A DNA stretch of 64,000 nucleotides from Effrenium voratum (taxonomy: Eukaryota; Sar; Dinophyceae; Suessiales; Symbiodiniaceae), in the NCBI GenBank assembly GCA_963377175.1, contig CAUJNA010001609.1, forward strand, positions 1 to 64,000, read 5' to 3'. The translations under genes and the position numbers were made by a program. The notes under the pieces are model-generated. The model saw only the letters and a program-made list of their open reading frames with translations, had not been told where the DNA came from and did not search any database. This document shows positions 25,775-36,739 of the stretch, piece after piece (the stretch's first letter is position 1; the number at the start of each line of letters is the position of its first letter).

Positions 25775-26045
25775 TCGGCTGGGTAAGCTAGGCTGTGTAA
25801 GTCAGGCTGCGTCAGTCAGGCTGCGTAAGTCAGGCTTCGTAACTCAGACTGCGTAAGTCAGACTGCGTAAGTCAGGCTAGTACAAGTCAGGCTGCGTAAG
25901 TCAGGCTGCGTAAGTCAGGCTGCGTAAGTCAGGCTACGTAAGTCAGGCTGCGTGAGTCAGGCTGCGTAAGTCAGGGGTCAGGCTGCGTAAGTCAGCTTGA
26001 GTAAGTCCCGCTGCGTAAGCTAGGCTGCGTAAGTCAGGCTGTGTA
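25775..26045. repeat. 14-bp minisatellite (gtaagtcaggctgc)
   Basis: About 17 head-to-tail copies with a few variants (gtaactcag, gtgagtcag, gtaagctag). Every unit contains gtaagt, the consensus 5' splice donor, followed by cagg, an acceptor-like word. Confidence 0.9.
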
Positions 26046-27016
26046 GTCGGCAACCGTTTTGTCCAAAGAACCCTTCGCGATGCTTTCGGAGAAAAAAAAC
26101 ATATGTGAGCGGGAGGCATCAATCCCAAAAGGTGCTTAACATCTTTTTCGGCCAGTTCAGAAACATCATTGCTTCAGTGTTTGGATCCACTTTCGTGCCC
26201 CAGGTGGTCTACAGTGCGCAGTGTTTCAGCTAGCCTTCCACAGTCCGAGGGTTCGAGCGAGTCGCGCAGGAATGAGCCAGAAGAGAATTATATGGGGGAG
26301 GTACATTTTGGTCACTTTTCAGGGGCGCCGATGGGAGCCACCCGTGTTTTTTTGGGACACAGGCAAAGGATGCAACGCATGGACGTCATTGACAGCCTCG
26401 TGCTTTCGCGAGGTGGACTTGCAGAATTGCGGATGCCAGGCATGTTCTTGCTGGCTTTTGTGCTGTTCGAAGGAAAATGTTTGTGCGCCTTGCAGCACCT
26501 TGCAAAACATACAGGGCGGCCCGCCAGGTTTGGGTGTCTGCTCTTGCTTGCAAATGCTAATTTATAGCGCCAGCACACTCCATTGTGTTGTGTTCCTGCA
26601 GAAGTCTTGCCCAAGCCTTTGCTTTCCTTCATTCATATCCTAATTCTCTGTCTTGCGCTGGAGCCGCGCTCTAGGTTTACTAACTACTTACTTAGCTCTT
26701 TTCAGCGCGGTCTATTGCGAGACCGCAATGGTGTTTTTCTGCGGCCCCTTTGAGTGGCTTCTGTACACTGGACACGTTCCGCGATTGATGTCACGCTTGC
26801 TTAGCCATGACTCTGACCCCGTCATGGTGTGTCAAACGCTGCCTACATCTATCACGCCCCTTTTGAGTCAGACCGTTATAGTCTCGAAGCTGCGTCGCAT
26901 GACTATCGCGGCCATTCGCCCTACACCAACGAACGAAAGCAGACTACTGGCAGACTGTTGTCCCGAGAATCGCCCCAACGCCGCGACAGTTGTGAGCCAT
27001 TTTTTTAGCATGGCTT
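26046..27016. other. No supported gene
   Basis: Frames at 26169-26567 and 26221-26643 overlap and have no motif. 26225-26310 is related to repeat modules at 2835-2930 and 8057-8110. A 156-codon frame at 26653-27123 runs into the next region, but its end (AAAVLASSAIAAI) overlaps a better supported frame. Confidence 0.35.
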
Positions 27017-27475
27017 GTGCCGAAATCATCGCAGCAGCTTGGCTCGTTCTTGCTCATGAAGGGTGTGACGACGAATGCGAAGCTGCAGCGGTACTTGCGA
27101 GCAGTGCGATCGCAGCGATCTGAGCAGGCAAAGCGACCGGAGCAGCCGGAGCAAGCAGAGCGATCAGAGCACGTTGTTCGGCATGCAGGGGCAACTCTCG
27201 AGAAGAAACTCCAGATTCTGACCAGACTGAGCCGCCTGCACGCAAGAGTACCGCCCGAGCAGGTGTGCGCGACTGTGGCCGCAGTACCTGGCACAAGGAA
27301 GCGCCGGCGGGTACGGCGGATGTTACAGTCCCTCGACCAGGGTCAGGGTGCAGCTCCGCCGTCCTGCCAGAGCGCAACTCTGCGGGACTGCAAGACCTTT
27401 GCGGGCCTTGCGGCACTTCGGGAGGCGGGGGCGGTGTGCTTCTCTTTGCTTGGATGTTGTGGCTTGCGGGGGTAA
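27017..27475 (+). CDS. Exon-like segment, basic/charged protein of unknown function
   Basis: A 152-codon frame, charged in the middle (EQPEQAERSEHVVRH) and then TRLSRLHARVPPEQV and a very basic run TRKRRRVRRML. This is protein-like rather than repeat-like sequence and has no homopolymer bias. The start codon is not certain, because the frame may begin inside an intron. It lies just upstream of the cysteine-cluster frame and could be an earlier exon of the same gene. No domain recognised. Confidence 0.35.
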   Translation: MPKSSQQLGSFLLMKGVTTNAKLQRYLRAVRSQRSEQAKRPEQPEQAERSEHVVRHAGATLEKKLQILTRLSRLHARVPPEQVCATVAAVPGTRKRRRVRRMLQSLDQGQGAAPPSCQSATLRDCKTFAGLAALREAGAVCFSLLGCCGLRG

Positions 27476-27586
27476 TGGGGATGTTGCAACAGCTTAAAGT
27501 GGCTTCAAACTTTTCTGCAAATTTGACTAGCAACTTGCCAAGAACTGACTGTTTGTTATATATCACTTGGGTCTTGCCAACATTAT

Positions 27587-28555
27587 ATGCGGCTTCTGGG
27601 GACAGTGGAGGGCGCCTCACTTTGGGAAGGAGCTTGCCGCACGTTGGCTGGCGCGCAGGTACGGGCGGGCGTTTTGACGGTGGAGACGGACACTCCCTTA
27701 GCAAACTACTGCAAGCCGCGCGTGGCGGAAGGTGGAGTGGAATGGATGGGCTTGTGTGTGCCAGCGGTGTACTCCGCCAGGGCGACGTGTCAGAAATGCC
27801 CCGGCATCTTGCGGCCGTACGAGGTGAGACGGCCAGTGGCTGTGTTCGATGCCGGCGAAGTGCATGTGGTGTTGCATGGTAGAAAGAGATGCAGAGACTG
27901 CGCCGCAACCGTGGACTGCACACATCCCGACATCGTAGGACACTTTTGCGCCACAGGTGTTCATTTGGTGTGCACAGCTGGTCGGGGGAAGAAGGGGGTG
28001 CTGCACACGCCTGCGTTTGCCTTGAACTTGTATGCCTGGCTTCGGCAAGGGAAGTCGTACGCGGCAGCTCGACGAGCGTACTGCCACAGTTTGTTCTTGC
28101 AGGCTACGCGGCTGGGTTGGCCTCCTCTGGTTTTGCAGTATGTCTTGTCGTTTGTTCCTAATACTGCCGTTTTGAAGGCAGTGCTGCTGACAGTGCACAG
28201 AGCCGTAGTGCAGCCGCAGGTGGTTCGAGCCAGGGCAGAGATTGCAAAGCGTACCCGGATTTGGAAAATTGACTGCGGACGCAAAGCTGCTGTTCGCATC
28301 TTTGACACACTGGAGCTTCAAGAGCACACCGGCGTTTTGGTTTGCTTGAACGAAGAAGGGTTTTGGTGCTTCCCTCCTCGTCGAGTTGTGTCCGAGGGTC
28401 GGCAAGCGTGGGAGACGGTGGTGCGAGCAGAGCTGGAGCAGCACAAACGAGACAACGCGGAGTTGCAGGAGCGCGCGTGCGCGTTGACTTGCTTTTTGCG
28501 CCTCAGCGTAAACCACAATCATGTTGAAACCATTGTTGGCTCTTTTTTGGCTTGA
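27587..28555 (+). CDS. Cysteine-cluster protein, possible KDZ/CxC-type transposase fragment
   Basis: A 322-codon frame. Residues about 66-69 (CQKC) and 101-104 (CRDC), then further Cys/His residues (DC, GHFC), form a paired CxxC cluster around a hydrophobic VVLH segment. The region after it (about residues 135-160) is helical and aromatic, followed by a valine/leucine-rich stretch and IWKIDCGRKAAVRI. CxxC clusters upstream of a D-containing catalytic core are known in KDZ (Kyakuja-Dileera-Zisupton) transposases, and the pattern here is only loosely like that. It could equally be an unrelated zinc-binding protein. The C-terminal residues may be read-through of an intron. Confidence 0.4.
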   Translation: MRLLGTVEGASLWEGACRTLAGAQVRAGVLTVETDTPLANYCKPRVAEGGVEWMGLCVPAVYSARATCQKCPGILRPYEVRRPVAVFDAGEVHVVLHGRKRCRDCAATVDCTHPDIVGHFCATGVHLVCTAGRGKKGVLHTPAFALNLYAWLRQGKSYAAARRAYCHSLFLQATRLGWPPLVLQYVLSFVPNTAVLKAVLLTVHRAVVQPQVVRARAEIAKRTRIWKIDCGRKAAVRIFDTLELQEHTGVLVCLNEEGFWCFPPRRVVSEGRQAWETVVRAELEQHKRDNAELQERACALTCFLRLSVNHNHVETIVGSFLA

Positions 28556-28761
28556 TGGTATCCGGCCTTATTCGGCGTGCTGCCAAGAGGACTACTCTAT
28601 CTGGGGGTGGCTACGATTGCAAGGGGGGGTGTTATAGGAGGGGACCTTGACGGGTGTCCGTTTCACGGGCCCCAAAGACCGTTGCCGCGATCTTTTTGCA
28701 CAGGCGGCTTTTTCTGTTTTGTTCTTGAGACAATGAAGTGTACCGACAATGCGGCCTGTAG

Positions 28762-29061
28762 GATGAGGGTTGCCTTCTTGCCATCATCACTGATGATTAC
28801 GAGCACCATCGAAACATCAATGCCGAGCTGATGTTCTCGGTGTACAAGGATAAATTGCTGGGTGGCCAGGCAGGGTCAGCTGCGGATCTCGAGGAGCGCG
28901 CTTTGGGCAATCAGCCTGGAGGCTTTCTGTCTGCGCAGGACGTGTCGCACAAGACGTTTGAGTTGCAGCGAGTGCTGCCGTTTGGATCGTCCTCTGCTGG
29001 CAGATTCAGAGTTGCTTTTGCGGCAGCGCAGGCACGGTGGTCGGCGCCGTTTCTTGGCTAG
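28762..29061 (+). CDS. Exon-like segment (possible continuation)
   Basis: Directly after an acceptor-like ggcctgtag the frame reads DEGCLLAIITDDYEHH and stays open for 99 codons to a stop at 29059-29061, with a charged, ordinary amino-acid mix (VYKDKLLGG, LEERALG, HKTFELQRVLPF). The upstream in-frame TAG coincides with the proposed acceptor. Same strand as, and 207 bases after, the cysteine-cluster frame, so it may be a later exon of that gene. Function unknown. Confidence 0.35.
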   Translation, partial: DEGCLLAIITDDYEHHRNINAELMFSVYKDKLLGGQAGSAADLEERALGNQPGGFLSAQDVSHKTFELQRVLPFGSSSAGRFRVAFAAAQARWSAPFLG

Positions 29062-29326
29062 TGCCACTTTAGCTTTCACTGCGCTGCCGTTTTTTATCCA
29101 GGGGCTTTGTGTGTTAGTTGCGCAAAGTGTTGTTCTAGCAGCCTAGGTCCAGAACATTTCCCAAACGCAAAGCGTGGCACGGTCAGTCTTGCTCTGTGGA
29201 CACGTTGAGAGCGGCAGTGGTAGATGCTTGGAGGCAGGGTTGGGGAAACTTTATATAGATCTTCGTGGCTCTTTAAGAAACAAGCCCAGTCGGAGGAACG
29301 TGTAGACATAGTGGGCTGTCCCAAGC

Positions 29327-29872
29327 TTGCCCGGAAGGCATCCGCCGGCAGAGGAAGGGAGGAAATTGAGAGCTTTCATTTCCAGGCCAGATGTTTTGTC
29401 ACATCGTCTCTGGCGCACGGCCTTTGGAGCACTACCACCGTGGACTGAGGTAGAGCGGCTCGCCCATTTGGTCAAAGCGCAGCTCAGTGACTCAGCGCTA
29501 CCATGGCAGTACAGGGACGCGGCCGACTACGTGAGAGAGATTGAGGCGATCACTCATTGGTTTGACACAGTGGTGCCCAGCAAAAAGAAACAGCGCGGGC
29601 TGGTGCGCGACCACGAAGTCGAGGACAAGAGCGCGGCGCAGCCTGTGGTGTCTGAGGCCGTCCGTGACCTTTTGCGAAGATGTCAGCGATCGGTGTACTT
29701 GTCAGGCTGTGAGAATTGGAGCGCGATCGCACGGTGGCTGCGAGCTGCTGGCGTGGAGCCGGCGTCGGGCACCACAGACGTGGAAGTTGCAAACTCAGAG
29801 GTCATTTCCGAGCTGCGGGGAGGCCTCATCAGCAGACTGCCCCTCGGCTTGCATGTAGTGACTGGGTTTTGA
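29327..29872 (+). CDS. Exon-like segment, 181 codons, unknown function
   Basis: From about 29395 onward the frame reads as an ordinary soluble, helical protein (LWRTAFGALPPWTEVERLAH, DAADYVREIEAITHWFD, VRDLLRRCQRS, ARWLRAAGVEP). The first ~20 residues are less convincing and may be intronic. Same strand as the preceding exon-like segments. No domain recognised. Confidence 0.4.
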   Translation: MPGRHPPAEEGRKLRAFISRPDVLSHRLWRTAFGALPPWTEVERLAHLVKAQLSDSALPWQYRDAADYVREIEAITHWFDTVVPSKKKQRGLVRDHEVEDKSAAQPVVSEAVRDLLRRCQRSVYLSGCENWSAIARWLRAAGVEPASGTTDVEVANSEVISELRGGLISRLPLGLHVVTGF

Positions 29873-30682
29873 ATGCAGGTGTGAACTGTGCGTAGATCTG
29901 GCTCTCTGTAAGCGACGAGCTCAGATGAGGGTCGTCCTAAAACCCCAGTCGGAAGGATTGAATTATCGCTGAACGGAGAGAAGTAAAAGTTGCGAAGTGC
30001 TGCGCGCGCACAAGGAGCGCGCCAGCACGGCCCAAGGGACACGCAAGGTTACAGTTTTGAAGTTGTCAGATACTGATGTTGCCTAGCTTCATGAAAAGAT
30101 GTGATATCTTTTTACTGTACTTGTACTTTTCTAATGTTGCTTGAGTCATGTGTAGGCCACAGGCTTGTTTGCAAAGGTGTGGGGTTTCTTCAGTCGGCCG
30201 CCAAACGAAGCCAAAGCTGCCGCGGTCACGACTTCAACGACGAGCGACTGACACGACAAAATCCGCGCAAGCCGCGCGCCAGCCGCGCGCTAGTTGCGCG
30301 CAAACACGAGAAGCCCCCAGCAAGACACTTAGCCATTTGCTGTCTCGGTTGTTCTTAGCGGCGGGGTTCAAGCAATGGATAGGCAGCCGCAACGTGCACT
30401 TTCCTTCATTCAGGCAATCCACACGAAAACTTCACAAACCCAGGTCAATGAAACCTAGTTTCTGCGTCGCTGTGCGCGCGCAAGTCCGCGCAAGTGCCGT
30501 GCAAGTGCGGCCCAAGGGTGTAATCTCGGACAAGGAATATAGGACAACCCCCATGTCAGACAAATTTGCAGCTTGTCGGAGACGCTGTTGGCTTGAGCTG
30601 GTTGATATTTACGTCGGGAGGACGCATCGTCGGAGAGGGGGGGGGGGGCTACGCTTTCCCGTTAACCTCAAGTTCATGATCC
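29873..30682. other. No gene recognised
   Basis: Short frames only. 30240-30300 and 30470-30510 are rich in cgcgca words (gcgcgccagccgcgcgc). Nothing else is supported. Confidence 0.35.
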
Positions 30683-31109
30683 ATGGAGCATCTCGTGCGG
30701 TTCTCTAAGTTAGCACTTAGGTCGCCCGAAACTTTTGAGCTGCACGCGGACTTGATGTTCTTGCGGGCGGCTGCCAGAAGAAGCAAGGAAGGGCACCACA
30801 TGCAGACGCACAGCGTATGGAGCATTTTTTTGGTGGGCGGGAGTAGGGTGGGAGAGTCAGAGCGTGTTCCATTGCATGCTTTGCACTGCGGTGCCGGGTT
30901 TTCCGAGGTGGGCTCACGGCTCGCGCCTGCTGCAGGAAGATGTTGACACATATGTGAGCTTGTTGACGCACGGCCGAGATCCTGCAGCTGCCGCGCTGGT
31001 TTGGCAGGAGCTTTTGAACCGACACGGTGCGAATGGGCGTTCAAAGCGCCGCCGTGTTGAGGGGAAGCAGGTGCCCCCAAGGACATACCGCAGCAAGCGG
31101 AAGTATAAG
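30683..31109 (+). CDS. Two-exon coding segment, basic C-terminus, unknown function
   Basis: Exon 1 (30683-30814) encodes 44 residues starting MEHLVRFSKLALRSPETF. A GT..AG intron (gtatgg...gctgcag, 30815-30935, 121 nt) joins it in phase 0 to exon 2 (30936-31109), which encodes EDVDTYVSLLTHGRDP, a hydrophobic helix and a very basic end (SKRRRVEGK and YRSKRKYK, possible nuclear localisation or nucleic-acid contacts). A donor gttaga follows at 31110. It may be part of the larger broken gene that starts at about 27 kb. Not recognised. Confidence 0.4.
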
Positions 31110-31269
31110 GTTAGACGGGCTGGCAGACGTGGGGCAGAGCCCCGAGCTCTGCATTCGGAAATGCAACGCGTGGCGCTTCCTAGAAGCGCCTGATTTGCTT
31201 CCTTGTGTTCATGGCAGATTGAAGAAACGGCTCGCCCGTGCCCGCTGTCTGCTGCAGCACACATCTCAG

Positions 31270-32180
31270 TTGCATGTTTTTGGCAGTGAGGGGGATTCGG
31301 TCAGTTGGAATTGCACTCTCCGTGCAGCGGCCACGAGTACCTCATCCCCCAATGGCGTTGGTGGCAGGGGGTGGGGGAAGTATTCGGGTGCGGAGGTGCT
31401 TGTCAGTTGGAATTGCCACTCTCCGTACAGCGGCCACGGCTTGGCCTGTCTGCCATCGGCCAACGCCAGTTGCACGTGCGCCGGCTGCAGCCGGATTGGA
31501 AGTTGCTGCAGGCTTTGCAGTTTCCGTGAGGGGTTGGGAGCAATTCGCGCATGGAGACTGGCGGAAAACTTCGTTGGTCCAGGGTCGTAGTTGCACGTCC
31601 TCTTGTTTGTTTAATCGGATTTCGCCGAACTGACATTTGAGTTTGAGATGTCGCTGTCCACATAACGGCCGCAGGACCTTTTCATTTGTTTGTGGGTGGA
31701 GGTGCGACTTTGTTTTGGTTGGGCTTGGAGTTGATACGTCCTAGTCGTCTGCCATCTGTTGACGACCACGGGTAATCCGTCCTCCCAACTGTTTTTTTTT
31801 GGGGATGAAGGCTGGCCATCTTGATTTTGCCGTCTGCCATCAGGCTTTGGCCAAATTGCCATTGTTTAGTTTTTGATGTCACTGTCCACGAAATCCGCAG
31901 AAGACCTTTTCATTAGTTTATAAATACCACCGACGCCTGCGTCCAAAGCCTCACCATCTCCGCCTTGCCGATTGGGCTGCCGAAGTATGGAACTGCCAAC
32001 GACCACGGTAACCCATCCTCCCAATTGGTTTTGGGAGGATGTTGGCCATCATTTTGCAGGTCAGTTGGACGTACGCTAACTGCAGCCGGATCGGAAGTTG
32101 CTGCTGGCTTTGCAGTGTAGGGGTTGGGAGCAGTTCGCGCATGGAGGCTGCCGAAACACTTCGCTGGCCGAGGGTTGTAG
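31270..32180. repeat. ~600-bp repeat family, outlying copies
   Basis: The words gccggattggaagttgctgc (about 31490), ttcgccgaactgacatttga, gatgtcgctgtccacataac (31648) and ggagttgatacgtcctagtc (31725) are those of the 15-21 kb array, about 10 kb away. 31930-31970 contains a short inverted piece (gacgcctgcgtcc). This shows the family is dispersed and not confined to one array. Confidence 0.8.
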
Positions 32181-32818
32181 TTACATGTTTTGTTAACGCT
32201 CGGTGGAGGTGAGGCTTCGCACGCGGAAGATGTACTATACTACACGTGCCGAGAGGCGGAGGTAGGCGAGTTGCCCAAGCATAGAATTGCCACGTCCTGT
32301 GAGCCCGTCCCCGGAAGTGAGGGGCTGGCCAGCATTTTTTTGTTGTTTGCCATCACGCGGGACAGGCGATCTGAAGTTGCTGCAAGCGCTTGCGATATGG
32401 GGAGGCAGCCAGGCGACACTTCATCGGTTGGTAGCCGTGTCTTGACATCGGGGGTCAGTGGCTTGTTCAGGGGACTGCGGGATCGGGCTGCGTTTGGAAG
32501 TGGATGTCTCCGTGCAAGGACCACGCGTAACCCGTCCTAACATGTGCTGGCAGGCGAGACGCGCGCCGACGGGTCAGGCGGCTCACCCATGATGCAAGTT
32601 GCTTGGACAGAATACCTTTACAGACGCACAAACACAGGTATGCAGGGGCCAAAAAAAAACATCTATGCAGTTTGAGTTGCTTGCAAAGAGGGTAGGTAGA
32701 CTGTGCTGGCGCACAATGTAGCTGGGCAGATTATGTTTATTTTTTCCGCAGAAATCGGGGCGTGTGTTTTCAGGATGTGTGGTAAGTGCCTGAATTTTGC
32801 AAACACAAATTTGTAATT
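32181..32818. other. No feature recognised
   Basis: The first part (to about 32220) still echoes the 600-bp family (tgttaacgctcggtggaggt). The rest shows no supported frame or repeat. Confidence 0.35.
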
Positions 32819-32991
32819 CTAATGCTACTACTACTACTGCTAGTACTACTAGCACTACTGCTACTCCTGCTTCTGCTGCTACTGCTACTGCTTCTGCTAC
32901 TGCTACTGCTACTGCTACTACTACTAGTACTACTGCTATTCCTGCTTCTGCTGCTACTGCTACTGCTACTGCTACTGCTACTGCCACCACC

Positions 32992-33027
<36 letters not shown>

Positions 33028-33161
33028 CCTACTACTACTACTACTACTACTACTGCTACTACTGCTACTACTGCTGCTACTACTACTACTATTACTACTA
33101 CCCTAATACATTATAACCGCTGCTGCTGGCAACTGCTACTACTTCTATGACTACTACAACG

Positions 33162-33210
<49 letters not shown>

Positions 33211-33211
33211 T

Positions 33212-33310
<99 letters not shown>

Positions 33311-33312
33311 GG
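32819..33312. repeat. (CTA)n trinucleotide repeat, block 1
   Basis: Mixed CTA/CTG/CTT units to about 33104, a short interruption (taatacattataaccgctgc), then a nearly pure CTA run from about 33147 to 33310. Poly-Leu, poly-Thr and poly-Val frames on the two strands are artefacts of the repeat. Confidence 0.95.
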
Positions 33313-33810
33313 CCAGCGCTTGTGGTTTGCTGGGAGACTCTCTTCCGAAGGCCTCACGTGCTCAGATTCCCTCGCGCCTGCCACCGTTTTAGCACCCGCG
33401 TTTGATGTCGAACGGTCTGCCCTTAGAACACCGGCAAGCCTTCGTCGATGCGCGCAACTGCACAGGGTGCGGTTTTTCGATGGGTCACCATGTGCAATTT
33501 TTGGGCATCGTGCCAGGCTTAGCCGGAAGTTAGTCTTCGCGCCCCAAAAGCGACCCCCAAGACTAAACCCGATCCCAAAGCCCAACCCTAAACCAACAAA
33601 ACTAAACCCTCGACCCTGAACGGACCCGAAACCTGGACCTCAAGCAAAGGCTTGCGGGCCCCAACGGAGGGTTGGGGGCGAGGGCGCCCTAAATGTCTGA
33701 GGGCCAAGACTAAAGGGGGCTGAGGGCAAGTTAAATGAACCCTGCGCGGCGCAAACTCAGCCAAAGGCTGGACAAAAGTGGTTCTAGGCAAACCACACGT
33801 GCTGTGGGTA
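33313..33810. other. Spacer between CTA blocks, with telomere-like words
   Basis: No gene supported. Near 33560-33615 words such as aaccctaaacc and actaaaccct occur. They resemble degenerate CCCTAAA (the plant-type telomere repeat), but only two near units are present and they are not in tandem. Confidence 0.3.
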
Positions 33811-33824
33811 ATACTACTACTACG

Positions 33825-33868
<44 letters not shown>

Positions 33869-33918
33869 CACGACTACTGCTGCAACAAAGACTCCTACTA
33901 CCACCACCACCACCACCG

Positions 33919-33949
<31 letters not shown>

Positions 33950-34090
33950 CAGTTCTGCCACAACAACAACAACTACTACTACTTCTTCTGTTTTTTACTA
34001 CTACTACTATTACTACTACTACTTACTGCTTACTACTTACTACTTACTATTTACTACTTACTACTCACCACTTACTTACTACTCCTACTC

Positions 34091-34138
<48 letters not shown>

Positions 34139-34205
34139 CTGCCACTGCTGCTTCTACCGCTACCACTACTTGTATTATTATTATACCACGACTACTACTA
34201 CGACT
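33811..34205. repeat. (CTA)n trinucleotide repeat, block 2
   Basis: A CTA/CCA array with interspersed tta and ctt units, including a run of ttactacttactac (about 34017-34080). It is the same basic unit as block 1, 500 bases away. Confidence 0.95.
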
Positions 34206-34677
34206 ACTCTTACTATCCATACGTCTCACTATACCTTCGCGAGATTCGGTAGTGGCAGGTTGCCGGCTCGGCTAATGTTGCATCATAAGCTTCAGCTCCA
34301 GCGTACCATATTCTAGTCACACCCTAGGGTCGCACCCGCAATTCATACCCCGCACGCTTGCCTGTGCGTTAAGTCAATGGCCCTTATCTCGCCATTCCCA
34401 CGACTGCAAAGGGCATAAATGAGGCGAAGCAGGTGGCGGAGACACTTCAGGCAGACGCCCGGGGTGCCGCCAGAGCGTGCAGCGGCCGATGTCCAGACAA
34501 AGGCCAATGCCAAAGAGGAACGGCGTTTGTCCGGGGCAAAAGCCATTTTGTTTGTTTCCTGGTTGGTCAAGCTTTGCTTTGCGGAGTAGAAGCGCGAGCC
34601 CGTTGCATGCACAACTTTGGGGAGACGTTTGGGGCGCCTGCTATTGCAGGAGTTTGGGGGGAATTGCTACAACCATA
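34206..34677. other. No gene recognised
   Basis: Short overlapping frames only (81 and 91 codons at 34433 and 34477), neither with a motif. Confidence 0.35.
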
Positions 34678-35403
34678 GGTAGCTCAGCCAGTTTCGGTCG
34701 GTTGACAAGTTGGCTCATCCAATTCAAAAGCACCGAATTTACTGTTTGCTGAGAGTTGACATGTTGTGCGAATCTGTTTCCACAAAGCGCATAAAGCCTC
34801 ACAACACTTGGCCAGGCTCGAGGGAATAACAATAAGCAACGCGGGTTTCAGCAAATGCGGCCGGGCCGAAGCCGAGCATCTCAATGAGTTACAGCGTACG
34901 GTGACTGCCATGCGACTACACTGGTCGGTGGCCGGGCGGTAATACCCTGCGAAACAATTGAAACGACGCAAAGGAGAGAGCTGGGACAGCGGCAGTTCAG
35001 TCGACGGGCTGGCGCTGGGCCACGTTACGGGCTGATCCATAGGCAACTCAGCCAGTTTCGGTCGGTTGACAGGTTAGCTTATCCAACTCAAAAGCGCCGA
35101 ATTTGCTGTTTGCTGAGGAGTTGACATGTTGTCCGAATCTGTTTCAGCAAAGCGCATGAGGCCTCACAACACTTGGCCAGACTCAAGGGAACAACAATCA
35201 GCAATGCGGGCTTAAGCGAATGCGGCCGGGCCGAAGCCGAGCGTCTCAATGAGTTACAGCGTACGGTGACTGCCATGCGACTACGCTGGTTGGTGGCCGG
35301 GCGGTAAGAATACTTCATGAAGCTATACTGAAACGATACAAAGGAGAGAGCTGGGACAGCAGCAGTTCAGTCGACGGGCTAGCGCTGGACCACGTTACGG
35401 GCT
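34678..35403. repeat. Tandem duplication of a ~363-bp unit
   Basis: Unit 1 (34678-35040) and unit 2 (35041-35403) both begin with ctcagccagtttcggtcggt (after a one- or two-base offset) and share ttactgtttgctga/tttgctgtttgctga, gagttacagcgtacggtgac and cggcagttcagtcgacgggc. They differ at scattered positions and in a short indel near 35310. Confidence 0.9.
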
Positions 35404-35748
35404 GAGTTCGGGGAAAAGCTCAAAACTCACGTGCTTTATCCTGGGGCGTAAGAATCGGATAGGGTGGCCAGTGACCAATTCAAGAGGAGATGGTTGAATA
35501 GATGTAAAGGAGTTGACAGTTTCGTAGCCTGAATGAAAGCCAAGGCGAACACTTTGGACTTGCTTTGCGATCTGGAACGCCAGCGAAGAAGAGGCTCGCT
35601 CTTCAAGGAGTGAAGGCTTTGCGTCTTTGATTTCCCGCTGCGTATTATTGCCAGACATGGTGACGCCACTTCCTGAGCAGATCCGCAGGCATTCAGCAGC
35701 GCTTGTCATACGTCACAAGCTTCCTTTGCCTTTTCGAGTGCCCACGCA
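35404..35748. other. No feature recognised
   Basis: No supported frame. Ordinary composition between the tandem duplication and the coding region that follows. Confidence 0.3.
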
Positions 35749-36739
35749 ATGGATGTACGATGCTCCGAAATCAAGGGGCTTGGAGAGTTGTTAGCTGGTC
35801 GGCGCGCATGTGCGATGTCCGGAATCCGCTCACGCGAAGAACAAGGCCAATTCTACGACAGCCTAGCTCTGGCAGATGTTGGCGCTGAGTTTGAGCGGCT
35901 GGAGGCCGACGGGAGTATACGGAAGCTCGGCCACAAGAAGATGTCCGCAGCAGCGCTGTTAAGGACTCTGAAAATCTGCGACGAGCCTTCCGATCCCGGA
36001 ACCTTGAGAGGCCTCGAGGTGCTGGCGTTGGTCGACGAGCACGTCGTGGGTCTTACAGCTGCCCTGCTAGGGGTGCTGAACGGTAGAGAGTTCCAGACCA
36101 ATCTTCTGCGGCAGCTGCAAAGCGATTCCAGAGTGTGCATCAAAGCTCGGGCGCTGAAGCAATGTGTGGATGCCGCGTTGGCAGAGACCTCGCCCAAAGG
36201 AGTTTTCACCTCTGCGTTCAACAGGCAGGCGTTCAACAAAAAGACTCATAAGCCTTTGGCGAAGGCTCGCGCTTGCAAAGTACAGAAGCGATTCAAGAAG
36301 TTTGTGCAAAAGGGCAAGAATCGACTGCAGGTGGCCACAGCTTTTTTGAGCTGCGGACGGCTTCTTGGCAAAAATGGCATGTCGCTCTTGGAAAGACACT
36401 GCCGCAACAAAGGGCAGCGAGCGCCCAAGTGGATTAGCGAGGCGGGCCATCAGAGGTGCAAATCTGTGGCATGGCCGGTGGATGAAGCAGGGAGCTTCCC
36501 AGTCCTTCTCCGATGACGTCGTCCGCTTCAAGACCGTGCGAGCTGAGACTGCGCCCCTCAAGAAAAGCATCGTGAGCGCGCGGGACAAGTTTGCAGCTGC
36601 CGGCAACAACGTGCTTGTTGCAGCTTGCGAAGATTTGCTGACGAGCTCCGACTGCGGCTGGCAGTTTCTGCTTTGCGAGTCCCAGAAAGTTTTACAGTAC
36701 TTGTATTGGCCAAGAGCATTGTATAGGCGGCAGATATAG
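35749..36739 (+). pseudogene. Frameshifted coding region, unknown function
   Basis: A 255-codon frame (35749-36516) is protein-like throughout: acidic and helical at first (LADVGAEFERLEADGS), then LEVLALVDEHVVGLTAALLG and a lysine-rich section (KARACKVQKRFKKFVQKGK). After about 36480 the protein-like reading passes to the +1 frame (GASQSFSDDVVRFKTV to LLCESQKVLQYLYW, ending 36739), while the first frame ends quickly. This points to a single indel or an unrecognised small intron. No domain recognised. The start is the first ATG of the long frame and is uncertain. Confidence 0.45.

Noticed and set aside
27054..27923. 289-codon minus-strand frame
   Set aside because: It lies antisense to the better supported plus-strand frames, is Ser/Pro/Arg-rich, and has no motif.
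32786..34316. Poly-Leu, poly-Thr and poly-Tyr frames
   Set aside because: They are translations of CTA trinucleotide arrays in different frames.
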